From Bacteroidota bacterium (GTDB lineage: Bacteria > Bacteroidota > Bacteroidia > Chitinophagales > Chitinophagaceae), in NCBI GenBank assembly GCA_023429825.1, contig JAEZDC010000003.1, forward strand, positions 1 through 38,800: 38,800 bases of DNA, given 5' to 3'. Below, in pieces: positions 27,809 to 36,032 of this stretch. Within the stretch, counting starts at the first letter, position 1. Every line of letters begins with the position of its first letter. Below the pieces are notes generated by a model. It made no database searches and had not been told where the DNA came from. It worked only from the letters and a program-made list of their open reading frames with translations. The translations under genes were made by a program, and so were the position numbers.

Positions 27809-29354
27809 AACCTAATTCTTTAAAAACGGTTAACAGATCAGTTTTAGATTTTGCTTCAGCTTTCAGCAATTCAGCAATCTCCGTTTGCAGGCTTTTCATC
27901 TTTTGATCAAAATCAATATTCTCATCCCGGTTTATAAACTCGATGTATTTACTGGGAACTAAAGAGTAATCTTTCTTCGCTATTTCATCAAGTGAAGCAG
28001 AGTAACAGAATTCTGGAATGTTATCAATCACAGAGGTTTGCCATTGATGATAAGTACTAACTACTTTTTGTATATCATCATCCGAAAATTGGGTATATTT
28101 CTTTTCAAATGGTTCACCCAATTGTCTGAGATCCATGAACAGGATTTCCTTTTCCCTGTCACGATAGTGGCGGGTTTCTTCACCAACTTTTTTACCTTGT
28201 GCTTTCTTGTTCTGATTAACTATCCAGAGTGTAACGCTGATGTCGGTTGTATAAAACAAGTTTCGTGGCAACACTAATATTGCTTCCACGAGTTTGTTTT
28301 CAATCAGCTTCTTTCGAATCTTGTATTCTTCACCACCACCACTTAAAGCTCCATTGGCAAGTATAAAGCCTGCAATGCCGTTATCGCTCAGCTTGCTCAC
28401 CATGTTCAGTATCCAGCCATAATTAGCATTGCTCCTGGGTGGCACATCATAACCTTTCCAGCGAGGATCATCTATCAGTTCATTTTCGCCTCTCCAGTCT
28501 TTCTGGTTGAAAGGTGGATTAGCCATAATGAAATCAGCTTTGAGGTCTTTATGCTGATCGTCGAGAAAAGTATTGGCTGCTTTTTCACCCAGGTTACCGC
28601 TAATGCCACGAATGGCAAGATTCATCTTAGCCAGTTTGTAAGTGGTGTTTGTATATTCCTGTCCGTAAATAGACACTTCTTTTTTATTACCATGATGTGC
28701 CTCTATAAACTTGATACTCTGAACGAACATACCACCACTGCCACATGCCGGATCGTAGATAATGCCCTTATAAGGCTCTATCATTTCTGCGATCAGGTTA
28801 ACGATGCTCTTGGGTGTATAGAATTCACCTTTACCCTTTCCTTCAGCCAAAGCAAACTTGGAGAGAAAGTATTCATACACTTTACCCACCACATCCTGTT
28901 TGGGATCTTTGGTGGTATCAATATCATTGATGGTGTCAAGTAAAGAAGCCAGCTTGGTAACATCCAAACCCAAACGGGAGAAATAGTTATCGGGCAATGC
29001 ACCTTTGAGTGCTTTGTTGTTTTTCTCTATAGTGTGGAGAGCAGTATCAATGAGCAAAGCAATATCATTTTGCTTTGCTCTTTTTATCAGGTAACTCCAC
29101 CTGCTTGTTTCTTCCAGGAAGAATACGTTGTTCATATTATAGAACTCCGGCTTCTCGATGTACTTCTCTTTTCCTTCAGCAATCAGTTTTGTTCGGTGTT
29201 CTTCAAACTTGTCGCTGGCGAATTTGAGAAATATTAAGCCGAGTACTACGTGTTTATATTCCGCAGGTTCAACGCTGCCACGCAGTTTATTGGCAGCATC
29301 CCAGAGGGTAACTTCGATTGGTTTATCTTTTACTTCTTTAGTTTTCTTTGCCAT
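27792..29354 (-). CDS. hsdM: Type I restriction-modification methyltransferase subunit
   Basis: HsdM methylates adenine in the target chosen by HsdS. The start is ATG 29354 (MAKKTKEVKDKPIEV); a TTG 13 codons upstream is less likely. In about 520 residues there is the N-terminal helical domain, the S-adenosylmethionine motif DPACGSGG at 201-208 and the catalytic NPPF at 279-282. All key residues are intact. It begins the run of nine tightly spaced genes ending with hsdR, 50 bases after the PLD-like gene. Confidence 0.95.
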   Translation of the reverse strand: MAKKTKEVKDKPIEVTLWDAANKLRGSVEPAEYKHVVLGLIFLKFASDKFEEHRTKLIAEGKEKYIEKPEFYNMNNVFFLEETSRWSYLIKRAKQNDIALLIDTALHTIEKNNKALKGALPDNYFSRLGLDVTKLASLLDTINDIDTTKDPKQDVVGKVYEYFLSKFALAEGKGKGEFYTPKSIVNLIAEMIEPYKGIIYDPACGSGGMFVQSIKFIEAHHGNKKEVSIYGQEYTNTTYKLAKMNLAIRGISGNLGEKAANTFLDDQHKDLKADFIMANPPFNQKDWRGENELIDDPRWKGYDVPPRSNANYGWILNMVSKLSDNGIAGFILANGALSGGGEEYKIRKKLIENKLVEAILVLPRNLFYTTDISVTLWIVNQNKKAQGKKVGEETRHYRDREKEILFMDLRQLGEPFEKKYTQFSDDDIQKVVSTYHQWQTSVIDNIPEFCYSASLDEIAKKDYSLVPSKYIEFINRDENIDFDQKMKSLQTEIAELLKAEAKSKTDLLTVFKELGYEIKL

Positions 29355-29404
29355 GTTCTTAATCAACTTTCTTATTTTATTTACAGCCTGCAAACATTAA
29401 ATAG

Positions 29405-30340
29405 TCATTTCCAAATTGTTTGTAAAATTGAAAGGTCTTCAGGATCTAAAACCTTTGTTCTGGTAGAAATCGGTTTACGAAGTGTAAGTCCTTTTATAGA
29501 TTGCTGAAACTTTGTCGCAGTAATAGCTTTATCAGCATTGCTGTCGTCATGATAGATGTAATTGAATCCGTTGACAATTTCAGTCTTCAGCACTGTTGAA
29601 GGTGGACTAATATAACATCGTGTTTTCGATGCATTGTGCCCTTTGATAATAACCTGGTCACCTGGTTTCACATTTTTTGCAAATTCTGTATTAGCACGCC
29701 ACTTAATAAATCCGATATTATCCTGATCTACACTTTTCGCTTTGGCTAATTTCTCTGTTGTATTCTCAACTTTCTCTTTGATCTTTTCATAAGAACGTGG
29801 CTTGATCTCGTAAGTAGTAATAAACCATGTGTTTCTGCCGAAGGTTTCATTCTTAATTTTTCTCCCAGTGATGGGTTTGGTAAACCTTCTAATTACTTCA
29901 ATTGACGAGATTCGTTGCAGTTCCTTCTTTGTAATCTCAACGGTGTTCCTATGATTCACAAGCCTAAATAAAAAAGCCCGTGCCTGAGAAAGAAGAATAG
30001 CATCTGTAGTTACGATTGCAGCCTCAATGAGGTGGTTTGCACTATGGGAGGATAAGTTTGCAGAACCTGTAACCAGGTGCGAATTAGTTAATAACAATTT
30101 AGCGTGAAGCTGATTGTTAGAATAAAGTTTTACCCCTTTAGAGAAATAGTGTTGTAACGCCTTTGCAGATGTTTCACCATTCCTGATTGCAGCATCTGAA
30201 GCATCACAAATCAAAATATCACCTGAACGCAGGTTTAATGAAGTGCTGGTGATATATGCAATGGAAGCTGTTCTCTGTCCTTTTCCTTTAATGATAGGAT
30301 TGACCTGACTCCAAACATCACCTGTTAATAATTGATTCAT
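29405..30340 (-). CDS. PLD-like nuclease family protein
   Basis: PLD-fold enzymes hydrolyse phosphodiesters in DNA or lipids. The 311 residues have one HKD-type motif: His79 and Lys81 in QLHAKLLLTN, followed by TGSANLSSHS. Active PLD enzymes need two such motifs, so this one would have to work as a dimer. The C-terminal half is basic and unassigned. It lies 50 bases before hsdM on the same strand and may share its transcript. PLD-like proteins occur with restriction systems, but a specific role is not known to me. Confidence 0.82.
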   Translation of the reverse strand: MNQLLTGDVWSQVNPIIKGKGQRTASIAYITSTSLNLRSGDILICDASDAAIRNGETSAKALQHYFSKGVKLYSNNQLHAKLLLTNSHLVTGSANLSSHSANHLIEAAIVTTDAILLSQARAFLFRLVNHRNTVEITKKELQRISSIEVIRRFTKPITGRKIKNETFGRNTWFITTYEIKPRSYEKIKEKVENTTEKLAKAKSVDQDNIGFIKWRANTEFAKNVKPGDQVIIKGHNASKTRCYISPPSTVLKTEIVNGFNYIYHDDSNADKAITATKFQQSIKGLTLRKPISTRTKVLDPEDLSILQTIWK

Positions 30341-30519
30341 ACGGCAGCTATCTGTTTGGAATTAGAGAATTTACCACAGCAAGGAGATATACAAAGCTTC
30401 GGGGGAATTGCTATGCTGAAATTTATAGAATGATTCTGCCAGAGCAGATGTTTTTGGGGTATGGTACTCATAAGGCTGAGGCGTTAAGATAAGGAATATT
30501 TATAATGGCATGGGAACTC

Positions 30520-31419
30520 TCATCCATAATTCTTGACTACTAATTTCGCCAAATGCCTGATCTCTTGTTTTAAATGCTCGGGTTCTAATACTTTAACCTC
30601 TGGTCCATACTTCATCAGCTCCATTACCAGGTCGTGGGTGATCACCATTTTCAGCTCTATCACAACTCCCTGTTCTTCGTGAAATATTACCTGTGAATGA
30701 TGCAAGGGAAAACTCCTGATATAATTAGCCTGCTCATCAGAGAAAGCCAACCTTATCTTTTGTGGTTCACCATCTCCTTGTATAATACCAAATGAGTGTT
30801 TGAAAAGATGCTTTACATCGTAGTCGTAATGATCCCGATAAGCTGTTTTACTTATATCAATATCCCTGATGCGGTCAAGACTAAAGGTTTTTAATTTTCT
30901 GTCATGTGTGTCAACAGCCAGCAGGTACCACCTGCCCAATGATTCTTTTAGTGCAAGTGGATGTACTTTACGTTCTGATATTGTTTCATCATAATATTTG
31001 ATGTGGGTGAAACTTGTTATGCGTTTGTTTTGAATAGCAAATAGTAACCCATGAAAATGTTGTAATCCATCTGGCTTTCTCTCTTCTAACATTACAGCAT
31101 CAGAATAGTTTTGTGATGTTTTGAGGATGTGAACCAGTTCCCAGGCATCTAATAATCGCTGAGATACCTGCCTGTTCTCCGGCTTGCTTGCTAAGAAGTA
31201 GCACCTGTCACCTTTTTGTTCATTCAGAATTTCAAGCTGAAAGCTTTCGTAAATATCTTTTATATCTCGCTGTAATGTTCTGCGTGACCAACTGAAAGGC
31301 TGATCGATTAGCTCAAATTCTCTCTGCAAGTATTGGTATAGCTGTTCGAAAGTTGCCGGTCCTCTTTCAAGCCTTTTGATAATGAGAGAATAACGGGTGA
31401 AATATGTTTGCTTTGGCAT
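30520..31419 (-). CDS. WYL-domain transcriptional regulator
   Basis: WYL proteins sense nucleic acid or nucleotide signals and often control defence islands. The 299 residues begin with a winged-helix part (RRTLQRDIKDIYESF near 46-60) and contain the WYL motif in GRWYLLAVD (162-170), with a conserved SLDRI shortly after. It sits between the AAA ATPase gene (33 bases upstream) and the PLD-like gene (about 180 bases downstream), all on the minus strand. It is the likely regulator of the restriction/TIR operon, but no binding site could be identified. Confidence 0.9.
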   Translation of the reverse strand: MPKQTYFTRYSLIIKRLERGPATFEQLYQYLQREFELIDQPFSWSRRTLQRDIKDIYESFQLEILNEQKGDRCYFLASKPENRQVSQRLLDAWELVHILKTSQNYSDAVMLEERKPDGLQHFHGLLFAIQNKRITSFTHIKYYDETISERKVHPLALKESLGRWYLLAVDTHDRKLKTFSLDRIRDIDISKTAYRDHYDYDVKHLFKHSFGIIQGDGEPQKIRLAFSDEQANYIRSFPLHHSQVIFHEEQGVVIELKMVITHDLVMELMKYGPEVKVLEPEHLKQEIRHLAKLVVKNYG

Positions 31420-31451
31420 TGGCTTAAAGTTAAGCTATGGTAAGTACATTA

Positions 31452-32546
31452 TCATTGACAGTTGACATTGTTTAGAAAACCTATTGGTTTACGCTTATGT
31501 TGGAATTCAAATGATAGTTCTTTCATGTGATAAATTTCAGATAGAGCCATTGGCTTAGTAACGATATGTTTCTCTTTGGTAATCTTCTCCAGCAGCAAAC
31601 TTGTTTTGCTGATTTCTAATTCCTGAAAATCGTACATTCCCAATAATCTTCCTTTACGAAGCAAAGCTTTATCGATATTAGAAATACTAGTGTTGAATGT
31701 GGCTATTACCTGTATTCCTAACCCTTCACTTAGTAATCCATCAGTGATGTTGAGAAGAATAGAGATGCTAGAGTTGGCTGTAGTTTCCCGGGACACTAAC
31801 AGATCTTCCGCATCCTCAATGATAAAAACGGCATTTTTATGATCTATCAACAATTGAATTAGCCCTGGTGAATCAAGACTACCGGCAAGTTTAGGTGAGA
31901 GAAATATTGCTTCCTTATTGATTAGTGAAATGAGATATCTAATGTAAGTTGATTTGCCTGTGCCTGGTTTGCCATGGAGCAATATCAAACCACCCTTGTC
32001 CTGACTGCGAAGCTTCTTGAGCAAACTTTTATGAATGAGTTGAAGGTCATCGTTATAATGGGTTTTAATATTAAGTCTTGGCTTTTTCAACCTAATCTTT
32101 GATAAGCCTAATCCATTGAATTTATTAGTGACGAGATAAATGCTGGGAACATTCTTTTCCTTTATTGGATATTTACTAAACCACTCTGCTAGTTGTTCAA
32201 CATCGTCTCTTAGCGAAGGATTGAAGTAGATTTCTACAGTATTCCTTTCAGAACCAACAGTGATCCCTGTCTTTAGGATGTAATAAATTATCTCGGTGCA
32301 TACATGTTTGTCGTGACACCTGGAATTTTCCCTACTGTGAGAGATTAGAATGCTTTCCTTGAATTGTTCTTTGAAATCGTCCATAGCATCTTTCGATTCT
32401 ACGAAGTCGATACTCTTGATGTTGGCAATTTGGCTGTGATAAAAGTAGTGCAATTGCATGCCTTGTATATAAGTGTGGCAGGAGACTTCAAAAAAGCTGT
32501 AATCGAAATGTTTAGGAACTGCGGTACTGTTAGTTTCTCCATTCAT
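31452..32546 (-). CDS. AAA ATPase of unknown role
   Basis: The start is ATG 32546 (MNGETNSTAVP); the TTG three codons before is weaker. In about 364 residues the N-terminal half is unassigned. The ATPase has Walker A GKPGTGKST at 192-200, Walker B AVFIIEDAEDLL, and a sensor in ATFNTSI, with KALLRKGRLLG resembling an arginine-finger region. The pattern is close to BCS1-type single-ring AAA proteins. It begins the gene run AAA, WYL, PLD, hsdM. It may regulate or remodel part of the defence operon, which is an inference. Confidence 0.85.
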   Translation of the reverse strand: MNGETNSTAVPKHFDYSFFEVSCHTYIQGMQLHYFYHSQIANIKSIDFVESKDAMDDFKEQFKESILISHSRENSRCHDKHVCTEIIYYILKTGITVGSERNTVEIYFNPSLRDDVEQLAEWFSKYPIKEKNVPSIYLVTNKFNGLGLSKIRLKKPRLNIKTHYNDDLQLIHKSLLKKLRSQDKGGLILLHGKPGTGKSTYIRYLISLINKEAIFLSPKLAGSLDSPGLIQLLIDHKNAVFIIEDAEDLLVSRETTANSSISILLNITDGLLSEGLGIQVIATFNTSISNIDKALLRKGRLLGMYDFQELEISKTSLLLEKITKEKHIVTKPMALSEIYHMKELSFEFQHKRKPIGFLNNVNCQ

Positions 32547-33076
32547 TGTTATCAATTTTCAATGAAAGTAGCAGGTCACAACGCCAAAGTATGTCGCCAT
32601 TATGGAGGAAGAAAAATAACAAACCAAGATTGCAGAATTGCTTTTCCACGGGAAACCCCAAAAACGTCCCTTATTGTCCCTCCCTATAGCAGAAGGGTAT
32701 TTAATTTAGGCATTGTTAGCTGTAGTTCCAATGGTTCGTAAATATTTTCTAATAGTCCTTAATCTAATTTGATCCTACCTCAATGAGTTCTTAATGAATC
32801 ATCATAAAAACTTCCGGATCTTCAAAAGGAAATTCAGGTATTAAATGCTCGTTTGCTCCTTCTCATGCCTTTTGAATCCCTGTCACTCCCTGGTGCTCCC
32901 AAACAGATAAGTGTGCCTCTAGCTCAATATTATGTTTGTGTGCAAATAAGGATTACTGATTCTTTTTGGCTCAAACGTTCTAAACTGTTCCATACTGTGC
33001 GGTTTGTTCCCGTTTGTTCCCAAATGGAGTAAGTAGCCCTTTTCACCCATTTATGTTTGTAAAAAAATTGTATCAA
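32547..33076. other. Non-coding stretch between divergent AAA gene and recombinase
   Basis: About 530 bases hold no convincing gene; frames on both strands are short and repetitive. Features seen are two TATGTTTG boxes matching the Bacteroidota TAnnTTTG promoter element (32931-32938 and 33052-33059, plus strand) and a tandem copy of the decamer GTTTGTTCCC at 33002-33021. The region probably contains the promoters of both flanking transcription units and perhaps recombinase binding sites. Confidence 0.4.
33052..33059 (+). promoter_or_regulatory. Candidate TAnnTTTG promoter box
   Basis: TATGTTTG matches the -7 element of Bacteroidota promoters and lies 18 bases before the small ATG at 33077. 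I see no good -33 element at the normal distance, so the call is tentative. Confidence 0.35.
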
Positions 33077-33246
33077 ATGAAGACACTTAAAGTGAAAGAA
33101 CTGGAAGTACCAGTTGAGCAATCTGGCAAGTAGCAGAGCTGCTTTCAGAATCAGAATTAGAGAACAAGATTGTAGGTGTGGACGAAGATGAATCTGCCGT
33201 ATTTGTAGAAGTAACCTACAATAAATCATGCTTGCGTTCTATCTAG
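33077..33246 (+). pseudogene. Small frameshifted gene before the recombinase
   Basis: From ATG 33077 the frame reads MKTLKVKELEVPVEQSGK and stops at 33131. One base lost at this point would restore a frame reading VAELLSESELENKIVG and then DESAVFVEVTYNK, which is acidic and protein-like, up to 33246. It looks like a small gene of about 50 codons that has suffered one deletion. The last codons may already belong to the junction with the truncated recombinase. No family is recognised. Confidence 0.4.
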
Positions 33247-34334
33247 CTGCTCCAGAAGTAGAGAATGACCGTCGTTCGTTAAATACGATTGCAGGAATGC
33301 GTAGAGCAATGAAAGAAGGAAGGCATGTGAACATGGCTCCCAAAGGGTATAAAAATGCAAGGGATGAAGCTAACAAGCCGATTATAGTTCCTAGTAAGGA
33401 TGCATCTCACATCGTTTTCGCTTTTGACGAAGTTGCAAGAGGTGTTCACAACATCATGGATGTTTGGAGAATGGTAAAAGAACGAGGTTTTAAAGTAGGT
33501 AAAAGCCAGTTCTGGAACATCTTAAGAAATCCGATCTATTGCGGAAGAATTTTCATTCCGGCATACAAGGATGAAGAAGCAGTAATCAAAAGAGCTACTC
33601 ATGAACCTTTGATCTCAGAAATGCTCTTTGATGATGTGCAGGATATTCTAATTGGCAGGAAAAGAAAGTTTTCGGTAAAGAAAACACTTAGAGATGAGTT
33701 TCCACTTAGAGGATTCTTAGAATGTAGAGTTTGCGGTGGCAAATTAACTGGTAGTGCTTCTAAAGGCAATGGAGGCAGGTATTTCTACTACCATTGCACA
33801 AAAGGTTGTAAAGAGAGGTTTAAAGTTGAAGAAGCAAATAAGGCTTTGCTCCACAAGATGAGTTCTATGAAACCAAATCAAGGGTCAGTTCAGGCTTTAG
33901 AGTTAATCATCAAAGACTCTGAAAAGCCAAACTCCGAAAAGGAACTGATGCAAAAAGGTCTTTTGAGAGATATTGAGAAATACAAACAGCGAATAAGGAA
34001 TATTCAGGAACAGCTTGCTGATAAGGAAATTTCGGGTGCAGATTACCAGGAAATGAGAAGTCGGTATGAAAGGGATATACGAGAGATGGAAAGACAATTA
34101 TTGCAGATTAGAGCTTCCACTAAAAATTTCAAGGAACAGCTGGAGTTTATAATCGAAGTAGTTATCAACCTCTCGAAATACTATGACTCTGCTGATCTTT
34201 TTTGTAAACAACAGATAATAGGTTCGGTTTTTCCAGAAAAATTGATTTTTGAGAATGGTAAACTTCGAACCAAAAAAATAAATGAGGCTGTTGAGTTAAT
34301 ATGTCGGAATAACAAGGTGTTGCAGCCATCAGGT

Positions 34335-34365
34335 AAAAAGAAAAGCTCCGATTTCTCGGAGCTTT
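34335..34365 (-). terminator. Rho-independent terminator of the tRNA-Leu copy
   Basis: A perfect ten-base stem (AAAGCTCCGA and TCGGAGCTTT, 34342-34351 and 34356-34365) with a four-base loop is followed on the minus strand by a T-rich run (TTTTCTTTTT). It lies about ten bases past the 3' end of the tRNA fragment, as expected for a tRNA terminator. Confidence 0.8.
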
Positions 34366-34374
34366 CTAATGTAG

Positions 34375-34426
34375 TGCCCGGGACTGGAATCGAACCAGCA
34401 CATCCTTGCGAAGGGCAGATTTTGAG
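34375..34426 (-). other. 3' part of tRNA-Leu(CAA), probable attachment-site copy
   Basis: Read on the minus strand, this is the second half of a class II tRNA: anticodon loop CTCAAAA with anticodon CAA (34424-34422), a long variable arm (CCTTCGCAAGG), the T arm CTGG-TTCGATT-CCAG, and the acceptor end CCCGGGC followed by A at 34375, with no CCA encoded. The 5' half (acceptor start and D arm) is absent; the DNA beyond 34426 bears no resemblance to it. Such a 3' fragment is what integration of an element into a tRNA gene leaves at one end. The intact tRNA should lie outside the window to the right. Confidence 0.75.
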
Positions 34427-34430
34427 AATG

Positions 34431-34706
34431 CTACGTTAGGCACTCAATACACGATTTATCATCCACATGGAACCATTTCCGCTCGCAACTTTCACAACTT
34501 TTGTCTTCGTTATAGAATAACATTCTTCCTGCTCTACAAGCAGGGCAACAGGCCACTAAATCATTTTTGCACAAATAAAAGTGTTCTTCGCATAGCCTGC
34601 ATTTCACCTTATATAAGATAGACGATGTGTCTTCTGACCTTCTGCACTTCGCACAAAAAGCATCACTCTCTGAAAACTGGTCAGATTCACTAGGGATTAA
34701 GTTCAT
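34431..34706 (-). CDS. Cysteine-rich zinc-ribbon protein
   Basis: The 91 residues carry many paired cysteines: CAKC, CRLC, CCPAC, CESC and CIEC, plus C and H between them. This suggests two or three zinc ribbons and possible nucleic-acid or protein binding. The ATG overlaps the stop of the upstream 283-residue gene by four bases (ATGA), so the two are translationally coupled. The gene ends within five bases of the tRNA fragment, at the very edge of the element. The function is unknown. Confidence 0.7.
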   Translation of the reverse strand: MNLIPSESDQFSESDAFCAKCRRSEDTSSILYKVKCRLCEEHFYLCKNDLVACCPACRAGRMLFYNEDKSCESCERKWFHVDDKSCIECLT

Positions 34707-35554
34707 ACATCTTGTTTTAGTTTTTTAGTTGCGGAGCTAATTAAAGCATCAATTCTCCTTTTAAGCTCTTTAACTGAAGTTGCATAAGAACAATTTTTAG
34801 TTGGGAGATATGTCCTTAAAGACTTTGGATATACTGCAAACTCTTCTCTTCCTAATCTTGCTGAGGTTATAAATACACTGCCAATAACTACATCGCAATA
34901 ATTGCTAATGAAAGAAGTAGCCACTGGCGTTAGCTTTGGAAAAGTCTTTATTAACGTGCTATCTCCAAAGTGATCTGAATTTAGCCAATCAATGATCGTC
35001 TCATTATCAAAAGATTGACTGCTGAACCAGGATCTTATGTCACTCTCATGCATCTCTTGTAACTCTTCAATATTTTCCATTTCTCCTAGGTTCGTTTTAC
35101 GTAATTCAAATCCTTCCGGAACTTGAGTAATTGATAAATAATAGAAGTTATTTTCTTCATGAGGTGCTATCCAGGAGAAAATGACACATTCCTTTTCAAG
35201 TTCTGTAGACCAATAATCAATCGGATCAATAGTTATTTGGTATAGCTTTTTCCTTTCTTCGCTATTAAGACTTTCTATAGTAGAGCTTAAAAAATCGATA
35301 ACATCCTCTTGTTGATACGACACCACGATTTCAAGAGGCTGTTCGGGAGCGATGGGTTTCGAGAATGTGAACTCTGCATATCCAACTTCGGACTTATCCG
35401 GGGAAACGTAACAAACGGTTTTCCCATCGAATACTTCACCAGGAAAATTCAGATCCAAAAATTGATCTATGACGTTCTCTGACACCGTGCCAGGTAATAA
35501 AACATTGATCGAACCTTGTTCTCTGAGTTGATCGAGTAGACTGCTATTATGCAT
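34703..35554 (-). CDS. Hypothetical acidic protein, element cargo
   Basis: This is an unrecognised protein of 283 residues. It is acidic through the middle (an IESLNSEERKKL segment and EMENIEELQEMHESD) and has a basic tail (RRIDALISSATKKLKQDV). No catalytic motif, signal peptide or membrane segment is visible. It is coupled to the zinc-ribbon gene by ATGA overlap and divergent from the small frame at 35584. Its position next to the attachment site is typical of defence or stress cargo in such elements, but no specific function can be given. Confidence 0.7.
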   Translation of the reverse strand: MHNSSLLDQLREQGSINVLLPGTVSENVIDQFLDLNFPGEVFDGKTVCYVSPDKSEVGYAEFTFSKPIAPEQPLEIVVSYQQEDVIDFLSSTIESLNSEERKKLYQITIDPIDYWSTELEKECVIFSWIAPHEENNFYYLSITQVPEGFELRKTNLGEMENIEELQEMHESDIRSWFSSQSFDNETIIDWLNSDHFGDSTLIKTFPKLTPVATSFISNYCDVVIGSVFITSARLGREEFAVYPKSLRTYLPTKNCSYATSVKELKRRIDALISSATKKLKQDV

Positions 35555-35583
35555 AACGTAGATTTATACTGCAGCCCCAAGCA

Positions 35584-35793
35584 GTGTCGGTTATAAATAA
35601 ATTAGCGAGGGACATTACTGAGCTATCGCATTCGAGGTACTGGTATACCCTTATTCCAATAGACATCGTAAGCCCTCGCCGTACGGCGGAGCATTACGCT
35701 GAAAATCTTGGAATAGATGAAAATTACCAGTTTTCGAATGCAAGAAATCAGCTAAACGCTAACCAATATTTGAAGTATATGTTGAGAGCTTAA
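35584..35793 (+). CDS. Possible small gene or gene fragment
   Basis: A GTG-started frame of 69 codons reads SRYWYTLIPIDIVSPRRTAE and continues with YAENLGIDENYQFSNARNQ. The residue use is protein-like, and the frame lies in the gap between two minus-strand operons. There is no clear ribosome binding site or family. It could be a small cargo gene or the tail of a deleted one. Confidence 0.3.
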   Translation: MSVINKLARDITELSHSRYWYTLIPIDIVSPRRTAEHYAENLGIDENYQFSNARNQLNANQYLKYMLRA

Positions 35794-35852
35794 AAAAGCT
35801 CTGTAAATATAATAAGTTCATCATGCTATTTCCTTACTGTGGATAGTTAAGT

Positions 35853-36032
35853 TCAATTGCCCCGAGTGCCGCGCCAAATACAATAACCCATGATGCCAGC
35901 ACATATTACAATCCCAGCAATATAAAATATCCGATTATTTACATTATCGACATTCGCTTCAATAGCGCTCCCAGCCTTTTCTACTGACCGCTCCAGGAAT
36001 CGGTCATACGGGCCATAGCTAATTTCCTTCAT
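35853..36032 (-). CDS. Small membrane protein of 59 residues
   Basis: The frame begins MKEISYGPYDRFLERSVEK and has one clear membrane segment (RIFYIAGIVICAGIMGYCIW, about 34-53) and a short basic tail (RGTRGN). The ATG overlaps the end of the upstream zinc-finger gene by 14 bases, which supports co-translation. The amphipathic N-terminal region and single segment suggest a membrane-associated peptide, perhaps a toxin-like or anchoring factor. No family is recognised. Confidence 0.55.
   Translation of the reverse strand: MKEISYGPYDRFLERSVEKAGSAIEANVDNVNNRIFYIAGIVICAGIMGYCIWRGTRGN

Larger units (their letters stand above)
33228..34439 (+). pseudogene. Large serine recombinase lacking its catalytic domain
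   Basis: Large serine recombinases integrate mobile elements with an N-terminal catalytic domain holding a Ser in a YxRVS-type motif. This frame starts at FYLAAPEVENDRRS, the end of that domain, so the catalytic Ser is missing. The remaining 403 residues contain the recombinase domain (GMRRAMKEGRHVNMAPKGY, NILRNPIYCG), the zinc ribbon (CRVCGGKL and HCTKGC) and a coiled coil. The final 25 residues are not natural protein: the frame runs through a terminator hairpin and into a tRNA fragment (VVPGTGIEPA). A deletion covering the catalytic domain and the end of the upstream small gene would explain the structure. Confidence 0.85.

Noticed and set aside
32364..32741. Plus-strand frame opposite the start of the AAA gene
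   Set aside because: It is mostly antisense to a well-supported gene and continues into intergenic DNA with atypical residue use.
32930..33229. Minus-strand frame before the recombinase
   Set aside because: It has low-complexity Leu/Phe-rich sequence, is antisense to the frameshifted small gene, and has no family features.
34375..34439. C-terminal 20 residues of the recombinase frame as natural protein
   Set aside because: The sequence VVPGTGIEPA is translation across the reverse of a tRNA T arm, and the codons before it cover a terminator stem.
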